From assembly GCA_034508935.3 (NCBI GenBank), contig CM067443.1, positions 121,488,305 to 121,552,304 on the forward strand: a stretch of 64,000 bases of DNA. The letters are read 5' to 3'. Under the pieces are notes generated by a model. That model was not told where the DNA came from. It searched no databases and worked only from the letters and a program-made list of their open reading frames with translations. The position numbers were made by a program, and so were the translations under genes. The stretch's first letter is position 1. Every line of letters begins with the position of its first letter. The stretch is from Berghia stephanieae. Lineage: Eukaryota; Mollusca; Gastropoda; Nudibranchia; Aeolidiidae. Positions 1 through 15,822 of the stretch are shown in pieces.

Positions 1-1035
1 TCTTCCTTACTTTCCGCCAACAGGACAGTATCGTCAGCGTAACGTAAATTGTTGATGTTGTGGCCACCAACCTTCAACCCTTGTGCTGTTTCTACTTGCC
101 GAAAAATAGACTCTGTGTATAAATTAAACAAGCAAGGAGACATAACACATCCCTGGCGCACTCCTTTCTTGATTTCAAGTGCATCTGTTGTATCTGCCTG
201 CACTTTTATCTGAGCCTTTTGCTGCCAGTACAGATTAGCGATTAGAGCCACATCATTCTCTTCCACACCTATTGCCACAAGGTCCTGGATAAGTTTCTGA
301 TGACTAACAGAATCAAATGCCTTTGAGTAGTCGATAAAACAGGCATATATGTCTTTTTGGACCTCTAAGTATTTTTCTGACAGGATTTTTAAGTCGAAAA
401 TTGCCTCCCTGGTCCACTGTTCTTTTTGAATCCAGTTTGCTGTTCTGAAATCTCACGATCTACTTTTGACGAGATTCTTTTCAGGATTATTGTCAGGAGG
501 AGTTTCAGTAGATGGCACATAAGACTGATTGTTCTGTAGTCCGAACACTCAATTGCACCCCTTTCTTGGGTAGCAGTATGAAGATAGAAGTGCGAAGGTC
601 TTCTGGGATGTGCGTTGACTCGTATATTTCATTCATAAGGTCCGTTATCACACCAACACCAAATTCACCCAGTGCTTGCAGCATTTCTGTTGACACCCCA
701 TCTATTCCATTTGCCTTCCCTGTTTTCATGCAGTATAGGGCTTTCTCTACTTCTGATCTTAGGATTGTGGGTCCCCGTAGAAAGGACTGTATATGGTTGT
801 CACCTCTGTCCGCATTGAATAGCTCCTCCACGTATTCTTTCCATCTATTGGCGATTTCTTCCACCTCAAAGAGGAGTCTACCTGATTTATCTTTGATGCA
901 ACCGCCAGATTGAGCGTTTTTATATGTGAATTTCTTGATTTCAGCAAACATTGGTAAACAAGGTATAATGACAAGGAAATCATCAATATCATAAAAGTAG
1001 ATGATTCCCCTCTACCAACTCGACTGACTTTCTTA
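1..1035 (-). mobile_element. LINE reverse transcriptase fragment, running off the left edge
   Basis: Read on the minus strand, 951-505 encodes a region typical of the start of a LINE reverse transcriptase domain (GKANGIDGVSTEML, then IPEDLRTSIFILLPKKG). Further on, about 400-1, the catalytic part is legible: YACFIDYSKAFDSVSH, GVRQGCVMSPCLFNLYTES and the active-site YADDTVLLAES near 29-45. The frame changes at least once between about 400 and 530, so it is a pseudogene copy. No endonuclease domain is seen upstream. The sequence meets a GATA/GA microsatellite at 1036, so this is probably a 5'-truncated copy. It lies in the same orientation as the DCST-like gene, inside its fourth intron. The LINE clade is not resolved. 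Confidence 0.8.
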
Positions 1036-1036
1036 G

Positions 1037-1118
<82 letters not shown>

Positions 1119-1217
1119 AATAGGAGTGAAATATCTGTTCAATGTTATAGTTATCATATAACGTTATAACAAGTGTAACTAAATGACAAATTGCCATTTT
1201 TATGGACAATACAGATC

Positions 1218-1296
<79 letters not shown>
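1036..1296. repeat. Microsatellites (GATA)n, (GA)n and (ATT)n
   Basis: A GATA run at about 1036-1080 passes directly into a GA run to about 1114. After about 100 bases of unique AT-rich sequence, an uninterrupted ATT array covers about 1218-1296. All lie in intron 4 of the DCST-like gene, and open frames here are translations of the repeats. Confidence 0.95.
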
Positions 1297-1298
<2 letters not shown>

Positions 1299-1341
1299 AC
1301 ATCCTATGATTGCACTAATGAACGGGATGCTTAATGCTTAC

Positions 1342-4667
<3,326 letters not shown>

Positions 4668-7201
4668 GTTTGGAACAACGAAAAAAAATTAAAATTTTGT
4701 CGAAAATATTTGGTAAGGCTTCTCGTCTATCAGACTGGCGTTGGAGGTTTCTCAGTCGTTTCTTATGAATCCGCAGTTTTATTTATCAATGAATTTTAAA
4801 GAGATTCTTTTCCTGTAAATGAAGAAGTGAGCTATAGTTGACAACTCGGTCTGAACTAACTAAATCATTAAAGAGAAGAAAAAAAATTATTAATTGTGAC
4901 CCAGCGTCTCAAATCGGTGATATTTTGGAATGAACTAGGTGCTGGAAGTTGAATTCGTGGCCATTTAAATAAAACAGGGTTAAACTTAGCGAGAGGAGAG
5001 TTTTTCCCTAAACTCGTTTACTTTGACTTTTAAATGCGTTTTTCTCAAAACTGCAATTTTCGTCACTAAAAACCTATCTTCAGTTTTCAACCAATCTTCT
5101 TCAAACTGTCTACTAATGAGTGTCATATAAATACGCAGGTCCTCTAGGAGCCGGATTTTTGAAAACAAAATAATTTATGAGTAATTTGAAATTATGTAAC
5201 TCTTTTCAAGGGGAATAATCGAGTAATAGCTTTGAACTTAATTTTTAAAGTTTCTAATTTGAAAATTAAAAATCGGGCTTCTAGAGCCTCTTTATTTTCC
5301 TTTTTTCTACCTCTGGCCAAAATATTATGGTAATCGGTTGATAAACAAAAAAGCCTTTGACTTTTTAAGATTTGTTGTTTATTTTCCAATATGGCGTCGT
5401 TTCCAATTTCGAAAAAAATTATATGCAATCATCCTTCCCAAACATAAACATTATGACTGTGCATAGAAGTTTAAGATATTTCATCAAATAAAAAATGACC
5501 CTTTAGTGTCGCTCACCCCCCCCCCCCCCCCTTTAAAAATCAAAATGGAGAATAGATACGATTTTTACAAGACTAAAAAGTCAAAGTTCGTATTTCCTAT
5601 GATTTAAATTCTATATTCACTTTTCAGCACACTTTACACACTGACATATTACAGTTTTTATATGGTGTCTCACATGTAAGTCTTCTTTACACAAGAAATC
5701 ACACATAATCAAGGGTGGTCCCGATAGCTCAATTAGTAGAAAACTCGCCTCATTAGCAAAAGGACCAAGATCGATCCCGGATGAAGTCGAGATATTTTTT
5801 ATGAGCCACCTGTCCACCCAGCTAACTGAATCTGTAGATACGACTGAAAGTACTTTGCGATAAACTAACGACCTATCCAAATTTTAGAAAACAATTACTC
5901 TCGTCATTTTCACGCAAAAGAAACCGGGATTAACTCCAGCATTATGAGTGCAGTGGCTCTTAAGGTCAAGAGATGTAAGTCAACGATATACACCTGATAA
6001 AACGATAAATTCTCTCATTATTTTTCTGAGTAAAGCAACAGCAGATCCGGTTTTTACAAAGAGAGGATCAATAGAGCTCTTTGCGACTCGGGCTTCAGTG
6101 ATACTCGTTGTTACTGTTTGTTGTTACACTCCAATACGGTTTCCCGCAACTCCCCGAGAAATGAAACAAACAAAACAAAACAAACAGAAAAAAATATCTT
6201 GAACACCGCAGTTCCAGTGGGTTTTTTTTTCTCCGCATTTTTATGTAATCTGATAAGCTTCCTAGAATTTTTATCAGCTCTAAATCCAAAGGATGAATCC
6301 TTACTAAAGAATATATGTAAGCAAATTCGTATGCATATTCAATTTCTTTCTTACATCACAACATTTCCTTCAAATTTGAATAACTTTATTCATGGGGGTA
6401 AAGTTCCTTTTTCAGAACACCATTATAAAAATCGGTTAAAAAGAAATATTTTGTTTTTCTCTCTGTGTCTTTGCACCTTTCTGACAACTGGTACGTTAAA
6501 TACAAACGCCATTATTAATTATTATAGACTATATACATTATCCATAGATTGATATGATTCATATGAATACCTCTGATCTTTGAAAATAGAGAAGAAATGT
6601 AATCATAATGAAAGAAAACAATAATGTGACCCATGTATGTCTTGTCTCGATCATAGATAGACACACTTTCCAGTAATATTTCGTTTCTTCATCACCCACA
6701 ATTTGGTTTCATTGACAATACTGTTCTTTTTACGATTAGGGACGGAAGGTAATATTTTTTTTTAATTTTCCGTCGGAAATGGTTCAATTTTCAAAACAAC
6801 ATCCGTTTAAATAAGTGCACGGTTTCGGTGCAAATATTATTGTTTGAAATTTCAAAATATTAGACACACGCACGAAATGAACAATTCTTTCATATTTTTT
6901 CAAAACTCAGGCCCAACCGTAGTGCACATAATATTATTTGCAGCATTGCAGGTCTGATTTCAGAATGGATAAATTACAGGGTTGTTTGATCCAATGGGCA
7001 ATATCTTGAGTTAGTGTGAAAGCAATGTGCACGTATAATTATTTAAATAAGTAGGATGTCGTATGAAAAGTATTTCCATTAAAACAATGAAACAGAACTC
7101 GCGTCTCTCTGATCTGGAACTCCACAATCCGGCTGCCTCCATCCATTATCCACTCAGGTTGCCTGAGGACGGATTTGTTTCCTCTTTATTTACTGTACAC
7201 T
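4668..7201. other. AT-rich spacer without a recognisable gene
   Basis: Apart from a C16 run near 5516-5531 and the SINE at about 5700-5890, I see no conserved coding sequence here. Short open frames (for example near 5200-5430 and 6118-6552) are AT-rich, lack recognisable motifs and have no convincing splice context. The DCST-like promoter should lie just above 4667, but no TATA or initiator element stands out. Confidence 0.5.
5697..5890 (+). repeat. tRNA-derived SINE, most complete copy of a dispersed family
   Basis: An A-box-like CGATAGCTCAATTAGTAGA at about 5709 and a B-box-like AAGATCGATCCCGG near 5767 are spaced as in a pol III promoter. A tail follows (GAGCCACCTGTCCACCCAGC, then TACTTTGCGATAAACTA) that recurs elsewhere. 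Related pieces lie at about 17127-17165 (head), 21655-21775 (B box and tail), 37893-37965 (tail, minus strand) and 41732-41815 (tail). Confidence 0.7.
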
Positions 7202-7861
7202 TTAACCCTCTCCTTACCACCCATAGGAAAATCGTCACATTCGCTACGATGCAGCCAACAATTTTCTTATTCTGATATAGTTATAGCTATAACAACTCGA
7301 CACCGTGTTGTGGAACTCATTTTTCTGAACAAAATATAGAATATACTCGTTGCTAATCTGTTTGAAAAAAAAATATGTTTTTGTGTTGGGCGAGTATGAA
7401 GTTTAGGGTAAAATTCTGAAAATGACTGGTAAGGAGAGAGTTAAAGACCGATTCCAATTTCTTGATATATCTCTGTAATCCAGACAAAATGCTGGGAATG
7501 GAGGTGCTCGGATTATTGGAGAGATGTGACTGCATTTGGGTCATCAAAATAGTAAATAAGTAGCTACACATAGGTCCGACCCACATATTTATGGAGATGC
7601 TATTAATTTTCTTCTTATCAGCCATTACCAGAATGTTCCCCGAAACTTCACACCCACCCAACACACAAATTGATATTTTTCAAACAGATAGGGAACAAGT
7701 ACGTTCTATACATATAATTGTCCAGTGTCTAATTTTTATCGCTATAACACAGTATTTTCTTTATAATTTGTGATGTACAAAGGATAACAGAATAATACAA
7801 ATTGTTGATTGCATCGTAACGAATATGACGATTTTCCTATGGATGGTAAGGAGAGGGTTAA
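7202..7861. mobile_element. piggyBac-type MITE with TTAA ends
   Basis: The segment starts TTAACCCTCTCCTTACCA and ends in its inverted complement GGTAAGGAGAGGGTTAA. The inverted arms match over about 48 bases (7202-7250 against 7811-7861) with only a few mismatches. TTAA at both ends and a terminal CCC are hallmarks of piggyBac-superfamily ends. The 650-bp interior has no transposase. A diverged internal copy of the end (CTGGTAAGGAGAGAGTTAA) lies near 7424. Confidence 0.75.
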
Positions 7862-8320
7862 CCAGTTAACTATAATCTGGGGGAAAAATATTTTAATAAT
7901 ATTTGGCCAAAAAACTCATCTGATTGATTTATTTAAATGGCTCCCATCTTGGTAAAAACTCTCAAACCTGGGACGTCGCCGAAGCCCCAGATTCGAGAGT
8001 TATTGCTAAAATGATGGTTATTTAAATCGATCGATATTTGAATCCTGCTAATTCATCATGAAATGCAGCAGTTTATGATGGTACGCTACTACATCATTGG
8101 GATCGTAATATGTCCAGATACTTTTTAATTTTTTTCAAGAAAAAAAGCAAAACAAAAACAAAATAAAGATAACAAACAACGAAAAAAAACCCAAACAAAC
8201 AGAACAAAACAAAAACATTGACGCTGGTGATAAAACGGGCCATGAGAATCTGATTTGTAAACTCACAGGTAAATCTTAACTTTTTCCTACTACTTCATTT
8301 AATTATTCTTTAATTTTTTG
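7862..8320. other. AT-rich spacer
   Basis: No gene is recognised. The only notable feature is an A-rich low-complexity stretch at about 8138-8215, made of AAAC/AAACAA runs. Confidence 0.5.
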
Positions 8321-8324
8321 TTAT

Positions 8325-8386
8325 CCATCAACATCATCATAATCATGATGATGATGATGATGATGATGATGATCATGATGATGATG

Positions 8387-8418
<32 letters not shown>

Positions 8419-8462
8419 TCCTTATCATCATCACCACCACCATCATCATCATCATAATGCAC
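8325..8462. repeat. (ATG)n/(CAT)n microsatellite
   Basis: ATG repeats at about 8345-8390 turn into CAT repeats to about 8458, making a partly self-complementary tract. It sits directly against the 5'-truncated end of the LINE fragment that follows. Confidence 0.9.
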
Positions 8463-8964
8463 GAGCATATCACTTTGATTTTGGAGGACCTACACTGGCT
8501 ACCTGTAAAGTTTAGAATTGAATTTAAAATACTCACCCATATTTTCACCAAAAAAAAAACAAAACAATTCTGCTCCTGTTTACCTTCAGGAACTTATCCA
8601 ACTTTATGAACCCAGTCGAGATCTAAGATCTACTAATTTAAATATCCTAAGGGAACCCCCAAAATCGTTAGTTTTTCATGAGAAATCCTTTGACCACCAT
8701 GCCCCCCGACTGTGGAACTCCATCAATATTGAGACTAAAAATAGTGAAAATCCATTTATCTTTAGAAAACGGTTAAAAACTGATCTTTTCTGTAGGGCAT
8801 ATAATTTGGACTCTTTGTATGTATTATATTATAATATATTATGTTATCATCGAATTTGTCTGGTTTTTAATATGCCAGTTCTATATTGGTATATCATACA
8901 TGATGTGTTGATATAAAGCGCCAGTGAGCAATTCTAAACTGGAACTAGGCGCTATATAAATTCA

Positions 8965-8965
<1 letters not shown>
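8463..8965 (+). mobile_element. 3' end of an L2/CR1-like LINE
   Basis: The start encodes LEDLHWLPVKFRIEFKIL, the hallmark C-terminal LINE segment. A second part follows with VYLQELIQLYEPSRDLRST, then APRLWNSINI and FRKRLKTDLFCRAY. These match the C-terminus of L2/CR1-type ORF2 proteins. An A-rich run near 8550 interrupts the frame. The 3' untranslated end carries the GCGC...GGCGCTATATAAAT signature at about 8918-8960, then AT-rich and ATC/AAT microsatellites. The copy is strongly 5'-truncated. Confidence 0.8.
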
Positions 8966-9205
<240 letters not shown>

Positions 9206-9861
9206 TCACCAAATATCCCCATGACATTTCACAAGTCAACAGTAACGTCTGGACTCCATTTCAGCCCATACGTTTAATTAAAACGAAACCTTAAATATCA
9301 CTCTGTTCTACACTGACAAACTGCTTTTTAATTTTAATGCCAGCTATTTTGTTTACTTCAAATACAAAAGAATTAGATAACTCTCAACTTGTCAAAAGAG
9401 CATTATCTTGAAAGTTCCTGTAATAATTATAGGATTTTAATATTTTTCTTGACAATTATTCGAGGTCCATTATATCGATAATGAAAGGGGGGGGGGGGGT
9501 GAAATAATGTCCAAAATGACAAATGTGTTTTGACAATGTGTGCCAGATATTCATAGAACTTCAACTCAATTAAAACCCCCCTCCCCTCTTCATTTGCTTT
9601 TTGCTTGTCAAGGCATCGATTGAAGAAATGTTTTTATGAATCTAACAACCCCAAATAGGCAATTCTCATAACCTCTCACCCCCCCCCCCCGCCCCCCCCC
9701 CCCCCTCCCCCACCCCTTTTTTTTCATACCTAGCTTTCAAGGCTGTCGTGTCTTAATTTCTGTCAACAAGCACTTTGAAATTTCCGTCGCATTTCATTTT
9801 TTTATTTATGTTAACTTGAACATGACAAATTTGTCAATTAGATTGAATGTTTCTCCTTTAT
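9206..9861. other. Spacer with poly-G and poly-C runs
   Basis: No gene is recognised. A G12 run lies at about 9487-9498 and a C-rich run of about 28 bases at 9679-9706. The sequence ends where the Tigger-type transposase frame stops. Confidence 0.5.
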
Positions 9862-10878
9862 TCAGCCAGACACCCAATCTATAAGTCGTTTTAGTACCCT
9901 CTTTCTGTAGAGTACTTTAAACGATTGGATAATCCCCTGGTCACAGGGTTGTAGTACACTTGTGGTGTTTGGCGGCAGGAAAAACAGTTGGATGGCCTTC
10001 AAATCAGTCATATGTGGGTGCGCAGAGCAGTTATCCACAATGAGTGCGACGCTTCTTCCTTGCAGAACAAACTTTCTATCTAGCTTCCGCACCCATTGCT
10101 CGAAGATCGTACTTGTCATCCACGCCTTTCTGTTGAATTTGTACTCTGTTGGAAGAGCTTTAATGTTTTTGAAACACCGCGGCTTCTCGAACCTCCCTAT
10201 TGTGAGGAGTGGCAACTTCTCCGTCCCATTCATGTTGGCAGCGATTAACAGTGTGATTCTCTCCTTTGGAATCTTGTTGCCGCTGCACACTCTCCCTGTC
10301 TCGCAAGCGTGCGGTTTGGCAGGCACTTAGAACAGCCCAGTTTCGTCCGCGTTGAAGATTTCACCGGGCTGGTATTTCCTCAGGATTTCTTGCAGCTGAC
10401 CTTTCCTCCAACTGTCAATAGTTTCGGTCGACACTGAAGCTGATTCGCCGCAAACAACTTTCATTGAAATGGCGTGTCTGGCCTTGAAGCGATTCAACCA
10501 ACCAATGCTCATGTCAAAGTTCTGGTGTCCTAGGGTTTTTGCAAGTTCATTGCCTTTTTCCATTAAGATGGGGCCTGAAATCGGGACACTGAGGCTCCGA
10601 GCCTGGTTGAACCATAACAACAAACTGCGGTCGACGTCTTCAAAATCGGGCTTTCTTATTTTCTTCCTTTCCTGCTGGAATCGTCCACTGGTATACGCCG
10701 CCATGATGGTTTCTCTATCTTTCAAGATGGTGTGTAAGGTACTTGAAGCGATGTCATGCGACCGACACATTTCTGCTTTTGTTCGGATCTTTTTATCGAC
10801 CTCTTCAATCAACATAGCTTTGGTCTCAAGAGTTAAACATTTACGTTTCTTGATAAATGATTTAGAGTTAGAGGCCAT
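9862..10878 (-). pseudogene. Tigger-type (pogo superfamily) transposase, decayed
   Basis: Two consecutive open stretches lie in the same frame. The upstream part (10878-10327) has a CENP-B-type N-terminal helix-turn-helix (KRKCLTLETKAMLIEEV, then SSTLHTILKDRE). A second DNA-binding domain follows (FNQARSLSVPISGPILMEKG, then WLNRFKARH), and then the first catalytic Asp in NADETGLF. A TAA stop follows TGLF at 10329-10327, exactly at the breakpoint of the tandem duplication. The downstream part (10326-9862) continues the DDE core with ERITLLIAANMNG, LIVDNCSAH (second Asp) and LPPNTTSVLQPCDQGII (third Asp). It ends at DWVSG, shorter than the usual Tigger C-terminus, and no terminal inverted repeat is seen on this side. 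A stop in the catalytic core makes it non-functional. Confidence 0.88.
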
Positions 10879-13068
10879 TATAAAGGTGTATTGAACAAGG
10901 ATATGTCTTGACTGGTACTGATGATAATTAAATTAAAACTGACTAGCGCTAGCGATGTTGACTGCTCGGCGTTGGCAATAAGAAAGAAAGGGACTCGCAA
11001 ATTGCGTTCTCCCCTACCCAAGGCATCGTATAACACCACCATGTCGCCCCCATCCCATTACGTCGTGAGTTTGTTCCGCTTGCTTGCACATCTCATGCCC
11101 TCCACTCGCATTCATTCGGTCCATTGTAAGGTTACAGTCTCCCCCCCCCCCCCTCCCGCCTACAACTCATCCCCCATCGTAATCAAAGAAGTGAGAGCCA
11201 TTGTACTGGTGTGTAAGTGATTACATCTAGTCATCTTGCCTTGTAGAACAGCCCAGTTTCGTCCGCGTTGAAGATTTCACCGGGCTGGTATTTCCTCAGG
11301 ATTTCTTGCAGCTGACCTTTCCTCCAACTGTCAATAGTTTCGGTCGACACTGAAGCTGATTCGCCGCAAACAACTTTCATTGAAATGGCGTGTCTGGCCT
11401 TGAAGCGATTCAACCAACCAATGCTCATGTCAAAGTTCTGGTGTCCTAGGTTTTTGCAAGTTCATTGCCTTTTTCCATTAAGATGGGGCCTGAAATCGGG
11501 ACACTGAGGCTCCGAGCCTGGTTGAACCATAACAACAAACTGCGGTCGACGTCTTCAAAATCGGGCTTTCTTATTTTCTTCCTTTCCTGCTGGAATCGTC
11601 CACTGGTATACGCCGCCATGATGGTTTCTCTATCTTTCAAGATGGTGTGTAAGGTACTTGAAGCGATGTCATGCGACCGACACATTTCTGCTTTTGTTCG
11701 GATCTTTTTATCGACCTCTTCAATCAACATAGCTTTGGTCTCAAGAGTTAAACATTTACGTTTCTTGATAAATGATTTAGAGTTAGAGGCCATTATAAAG
11801 GTGTATTGAACAAGGATATGTCTTGACTGGTACTGATGATAATTAAATTAAAACTGACTAGCGCTAGCGATGTTGACTGCTCGGCGTTGGCAATAAGAAA
11901 GAAAGGGACTCGCAAATTGCGTTCTCCCCTACCCAAGGCATCGTATAACACCACCATGTCGCCCCCATCCCATTACGTCGTGAGTTTGTTCCGCTTGCTT
12001 GCACATCTCATGCCCTCCACTCGCATTCATTCGGTCCATTGTAAGGTTACAGTCTCCCCCCCCCCCCCTCCCGCCTACAACTCATCCCCCATCGTAATCA
12101 AAGAAGTGAGAGCCATTGTACTGGTGTGTAAGTGATTACATCTAGTCATCTTGCCTTGTAGAACAGCCCAGTTTCGTCCGCGTTGAAGATTTCACCGGGC
12201 TGGTAATTTCCTCAGATTTCTTGCAGCTGACCTTTCCTCCAACTGTCAATAGTTTCGGTCGACACTGAAGCTGATTCGCCGCAAACAACTTTCATTGAAA
12301 TGGCGTGTCTGGCCTTGAAGCGATTCAACCAACCAATGCTCATGTCAAAGTTTCTGGTGTCCTAGGGTTTTTGCAAGTTCATTGCCTTTTTCCATTAAGA
12401 TGGGGCCTGAAATCGGGACACTGAGGCTCCGAGCCGGTTGAACCATAACAACAAACTGCGGTCGACGTCTTCAAAATCGGCTTTCTTATTTTCTTCCTTT
12501 CCTGCGGAATCGTCCACTGTATACCCCGCCATGATGGTTTCTCTATCTTTCAAGATGGTGTGTAAGGTACTTGAAGCGATGTCATGCGACCGACACATTT
12601 CTGCTTTTGTTCGGATCTTTTTATCGACCTCTTCAATCAACATAGCTTTGGTCTCAAGAGTTAAACATTTACGTTTCTTGATAAATGATTTAGAGTTAAG
12701 GCCATTATAAAGGTGTATTGAACAAGGAATATGTCTTGACTGGTATGATGAGTAATTAAATTAAAACTGACTACGCTAGCGATGTTGACTGCTCGCGTTG
12801 GCAATAAGAAAGAAAGGACTCGCAAATTGCGTTCTCCCCTACCCAAGGCATCGTATAACACCACCATGTCGCCCCCATCCCATTACGTCGTGAGTTTGTT
12901 CCGCTTGCTTGCACATCTCATGCCCTCCACTCGCATTCATTCGGTCCATTGTAAGGTTACAGTCTCCCCCCCCCCCCCCCCCTCCCGCCTACAACTCATC
13001 CCCCATCGTAATCAAAGAAGTGAGAGCCATTGTACTGGTGTGTAAGTGATTACATCTAGTCATCTTGC
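10329..13068 (-). repeat. Tandem triplication of the transposase 5' half (about 915 bp per unit)
   Basis: The segment running from DETGLF back through the start codon and about 365 bp upstream occurs three times: 10329-11244, 11245-12159 and 12160-13068. Copies 1 and 2 are nearly identical. Copy 2 lacks one G of a GGG (near 11450), which splits its frame (11793-11446 and 11428-11231). Copy 3 carries roughly a dozen single-base insertions or deletions but very few substitutions. Copies 2 and 3 both end at the same junction, reading GLFYKAR then stop. A poly-C run (about 13-20 bases) recurs in each unit. Confidence 0.92.
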
Positions 13069-13112
13069 CTAACATCAGGCTCTTGTAAACGATGCCTAAC
13101 AGCAAACACTGC

Positions 13113-15822
13113 TAGCGTATTTCATATTCAAAAAAGTGAGTGGAGCAGGCACTTATGTTGGTAACAACAAGATATGAAGTGAGTAGAAAAGTGCCAGAAG
13201 ACAATAGAGAATAAAAAAATTTTTCGCGCGTGGTGGGTTTGAACCTGCGACCTTATTGGTACGACAACTCCGCCTGACAGGTGAGAGCGTGGCTCTACCG
13301 TGTGAGCTATCCACGAACACAAAAATATTCGTTTCAAACCCAAAGTCATTTCTAGATCCCTCTCTCACCCACTTCTTGAGATCGCCGATTCGTTCACCAC
13401 CATCGCGAAGTAATTTTGACCAGCAGTTAAGCTTAATAGCCAATATTCTCATCACAAACATATAACATAGAAACGATTGAGACATTGAGTATGCTCCGGT
13501 GTATGGGGTGAATTTTTAATTCAGAAAAGTGAGTGGAGCAGGCACTTATGTTGGTAACAACAAGATATGAAGTGAGTAGAAAAGTGCCAGAAGACAATAG
13601 AGAATAAAAATTTTTTTTTCGCGGCGGTGGTGGGGTTTGAACCTGCGACCTTATTGGTACGACAACTCCGCCTGGCAGGTGAGAGCGTGGCTCTACCGTG
13701 TGAGCTATCCACGAACACAAAAATATTCGTTTCAAACCCAAAGTCATTTCTAGATCCCTCTCTCACCCACTTCTTGAGATCGCCGATTCGTTCACCACCA
13801 TCGCGAAGTAATTTTGACCAGCAGTTAAGCTTAATAGCCAATATTTCCATCACAAACATATAACATAGAAACGATTGAGACATTGAGTATGCTCCGGTGT
13901 ATGGGGTGAATTTTTAATTCAGAAAAGTGAGTGGAGCAGGCACTTATGTTGGTAACAACAAGATATGAAGTGAGTAGAAAAGTGCCAGAAGACAATAGAG
14001 AATAAAAAATTTTTTCGCGGCGGTGGTGGGGTTTGAACCTGCGACCTTATTGGTACGACAACTCCGCCTGGCAGGTGAGAGCGTGGCTCTACCGTGTGAG
14101 CTATCCACGAACACAAAAATATTCGTTTCAAACCCAAAGTCATTTCTAGATCCCTCTCTCACCCACTTCTTGAGATCGCCGATTCGTTCACCACCATCGC
14201 GAAGTAATTTTGACCAGCAGTTAAGCTTAATAGCCAATATTCTCATCACAAACATATAACATAGAAACGATTGAGACATTGAGTATGCTCCGGTGTATGG
14301 GGTGAATTTTTAATTCAGAAAAGTGAGTGGAGCAGGCACTTATGTTGGTAACAACAAGATATGAAGTGAGTAGAAAAGTGCCAGAAGACAATAGAGAATA
14401 AAATTTTTTTTTCGCGGCGGTGGTGGGGTTTGAACCTGCGACCTTATTGGTACGACAACTCCGCCTGGCAGGTGAGAGCGTGGCTCTACCGTGTGAGCTA
14501 TCCACGAACACAAAAATATTCGTTTCAAACCCAAAGTCATTTCTAGATCCCTCTCTCACCCACTTCTTGAGATCGCCGATTCGTTCACCACCATCGCGAA
14601 GTAATTTTGACCAGCAGTTAAGCTTAATAGCCAATATTCTCATCACAAACATATAACATAGAAACGATTGAGACATTGAGTATGCTCCGGTGTATGGGTG
14701 AATTTTTAATTCAGAAAAGTGAGTGGAGCAGGCACTTATGTTGGTAACAACAAGATATGAAGTGAGTAGAAAAGTGCCAGAAGACAATAGAGAATAAAAA
14801 ATTTTTTCGCGGCGGTGGTGGGGTTTGAACCTGCGACCTTATTGGTACGACAACTCCGCCTGGCAGGTGAGAGCGTGGCTCTAACCGTGTGAGCTATCCA
14901 CGAACACAAAAATATTCGTTTCAAACCCAAAGTCATTTCTAGATCCCTCTCTCACCCACTTCTTGAGATCGCCGATTCGTTCACCACCATCGCGAAGTAA
15001 TTTTGACCAGCAGTTAAGCTTAATAGCCAATATTCTCATCACAAACATATAACATAGAAACGATTGAGACATTGAGTATGCTCCGGTGTATGGGGTGAAT
15101 TTTTAATTCAGAAAAGTGAGTGGAGCAGGCACTTATGTTGGTAACAACAAGATATGAAGTGAGTAGAAAAGTGCCAGAAGACAATAGAGAATAAAAAATT
15201 TTTTCGCGGCGGTGGTGGGGTTTGAACCTGCGACCTTATTGGTACGACAACTCCGCCTGGCAGGTGAGAGCGTGGCTCTACCGTGTGAGCTATCCACGAA
15301 CACAAAAATATTCGTTTCAAACCCAAAGTCATTTCTAGATCCCTCTCTCACCGCCGCGAAAAAATTTTTTATTCTCTATTGTCTTCTGGCACTTTTCTAC
15401 TCACTTCATATCTTGTTGTTACCAACATAAGTGCCTGCTCCACTCACTTTTCTGAATTAAAAATTCACCCCATACACCGGAGCATACTCAATGTCTCAAT
15501 CGTTTCTATGTTATATGTTTGTGATGAGAATATTGGCTATTAAGCTTAACTGCTGGTCAAAATTACTTCGCGATGGTGGTGAACGAATCGGCGATCTCAA
15601 GAAGTGGGTGAGAGAGGGATCTAGAAATGACTTTGGGTTTGAAACGAATATTTTTGTGTTCGTGGATAGCTCACACGGTAGAGCCACGCTCTCACCTGCC
15701 AGGCGGAGTTGTCGTACCAATAAGGTCGCAGGTTCAAACCCCACCACCGCCGCGAAAAAAATTTTTATTCTCTATTGTCTTCTGGCACTTTTCTACTCAC
15801 TTCATATCTTAGCGTATTTCAT
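13113..15822. repeat. Tandem array of about 396-bp SINE-bearing units with terminal inversion
   Basis: Units begin GTGAGTGGAGCAGGCACTTA at 13136, 13529, 13927, 14323, 14719 and 15116. Each carries a tRNA-like core on the minus strand (A-box-like TAGCTCACACGGTAGAGC; B-box-like GGTTCAAACCC). At about 15350 the sixth unit is cut within CTCTCACC and the array flips, giving about 1.2 inverted units to 15809. The array is bracketed by a 13-bp direct repeat, TAGCGTATTTCAT, at 13113-13125 and 15810-15822. It lies in the 5' region of the Tigger-type element. Confidence 0.93.

Noticed and set aside
13136-15810. A cluster of tRNA genes
   Set aside because: A and B boxes are present, but the stretch between them does not give a convincing anticodon arm or acceptor stem, and the cores sit in 396-bp SINE-type units. 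A SINE head fits better.
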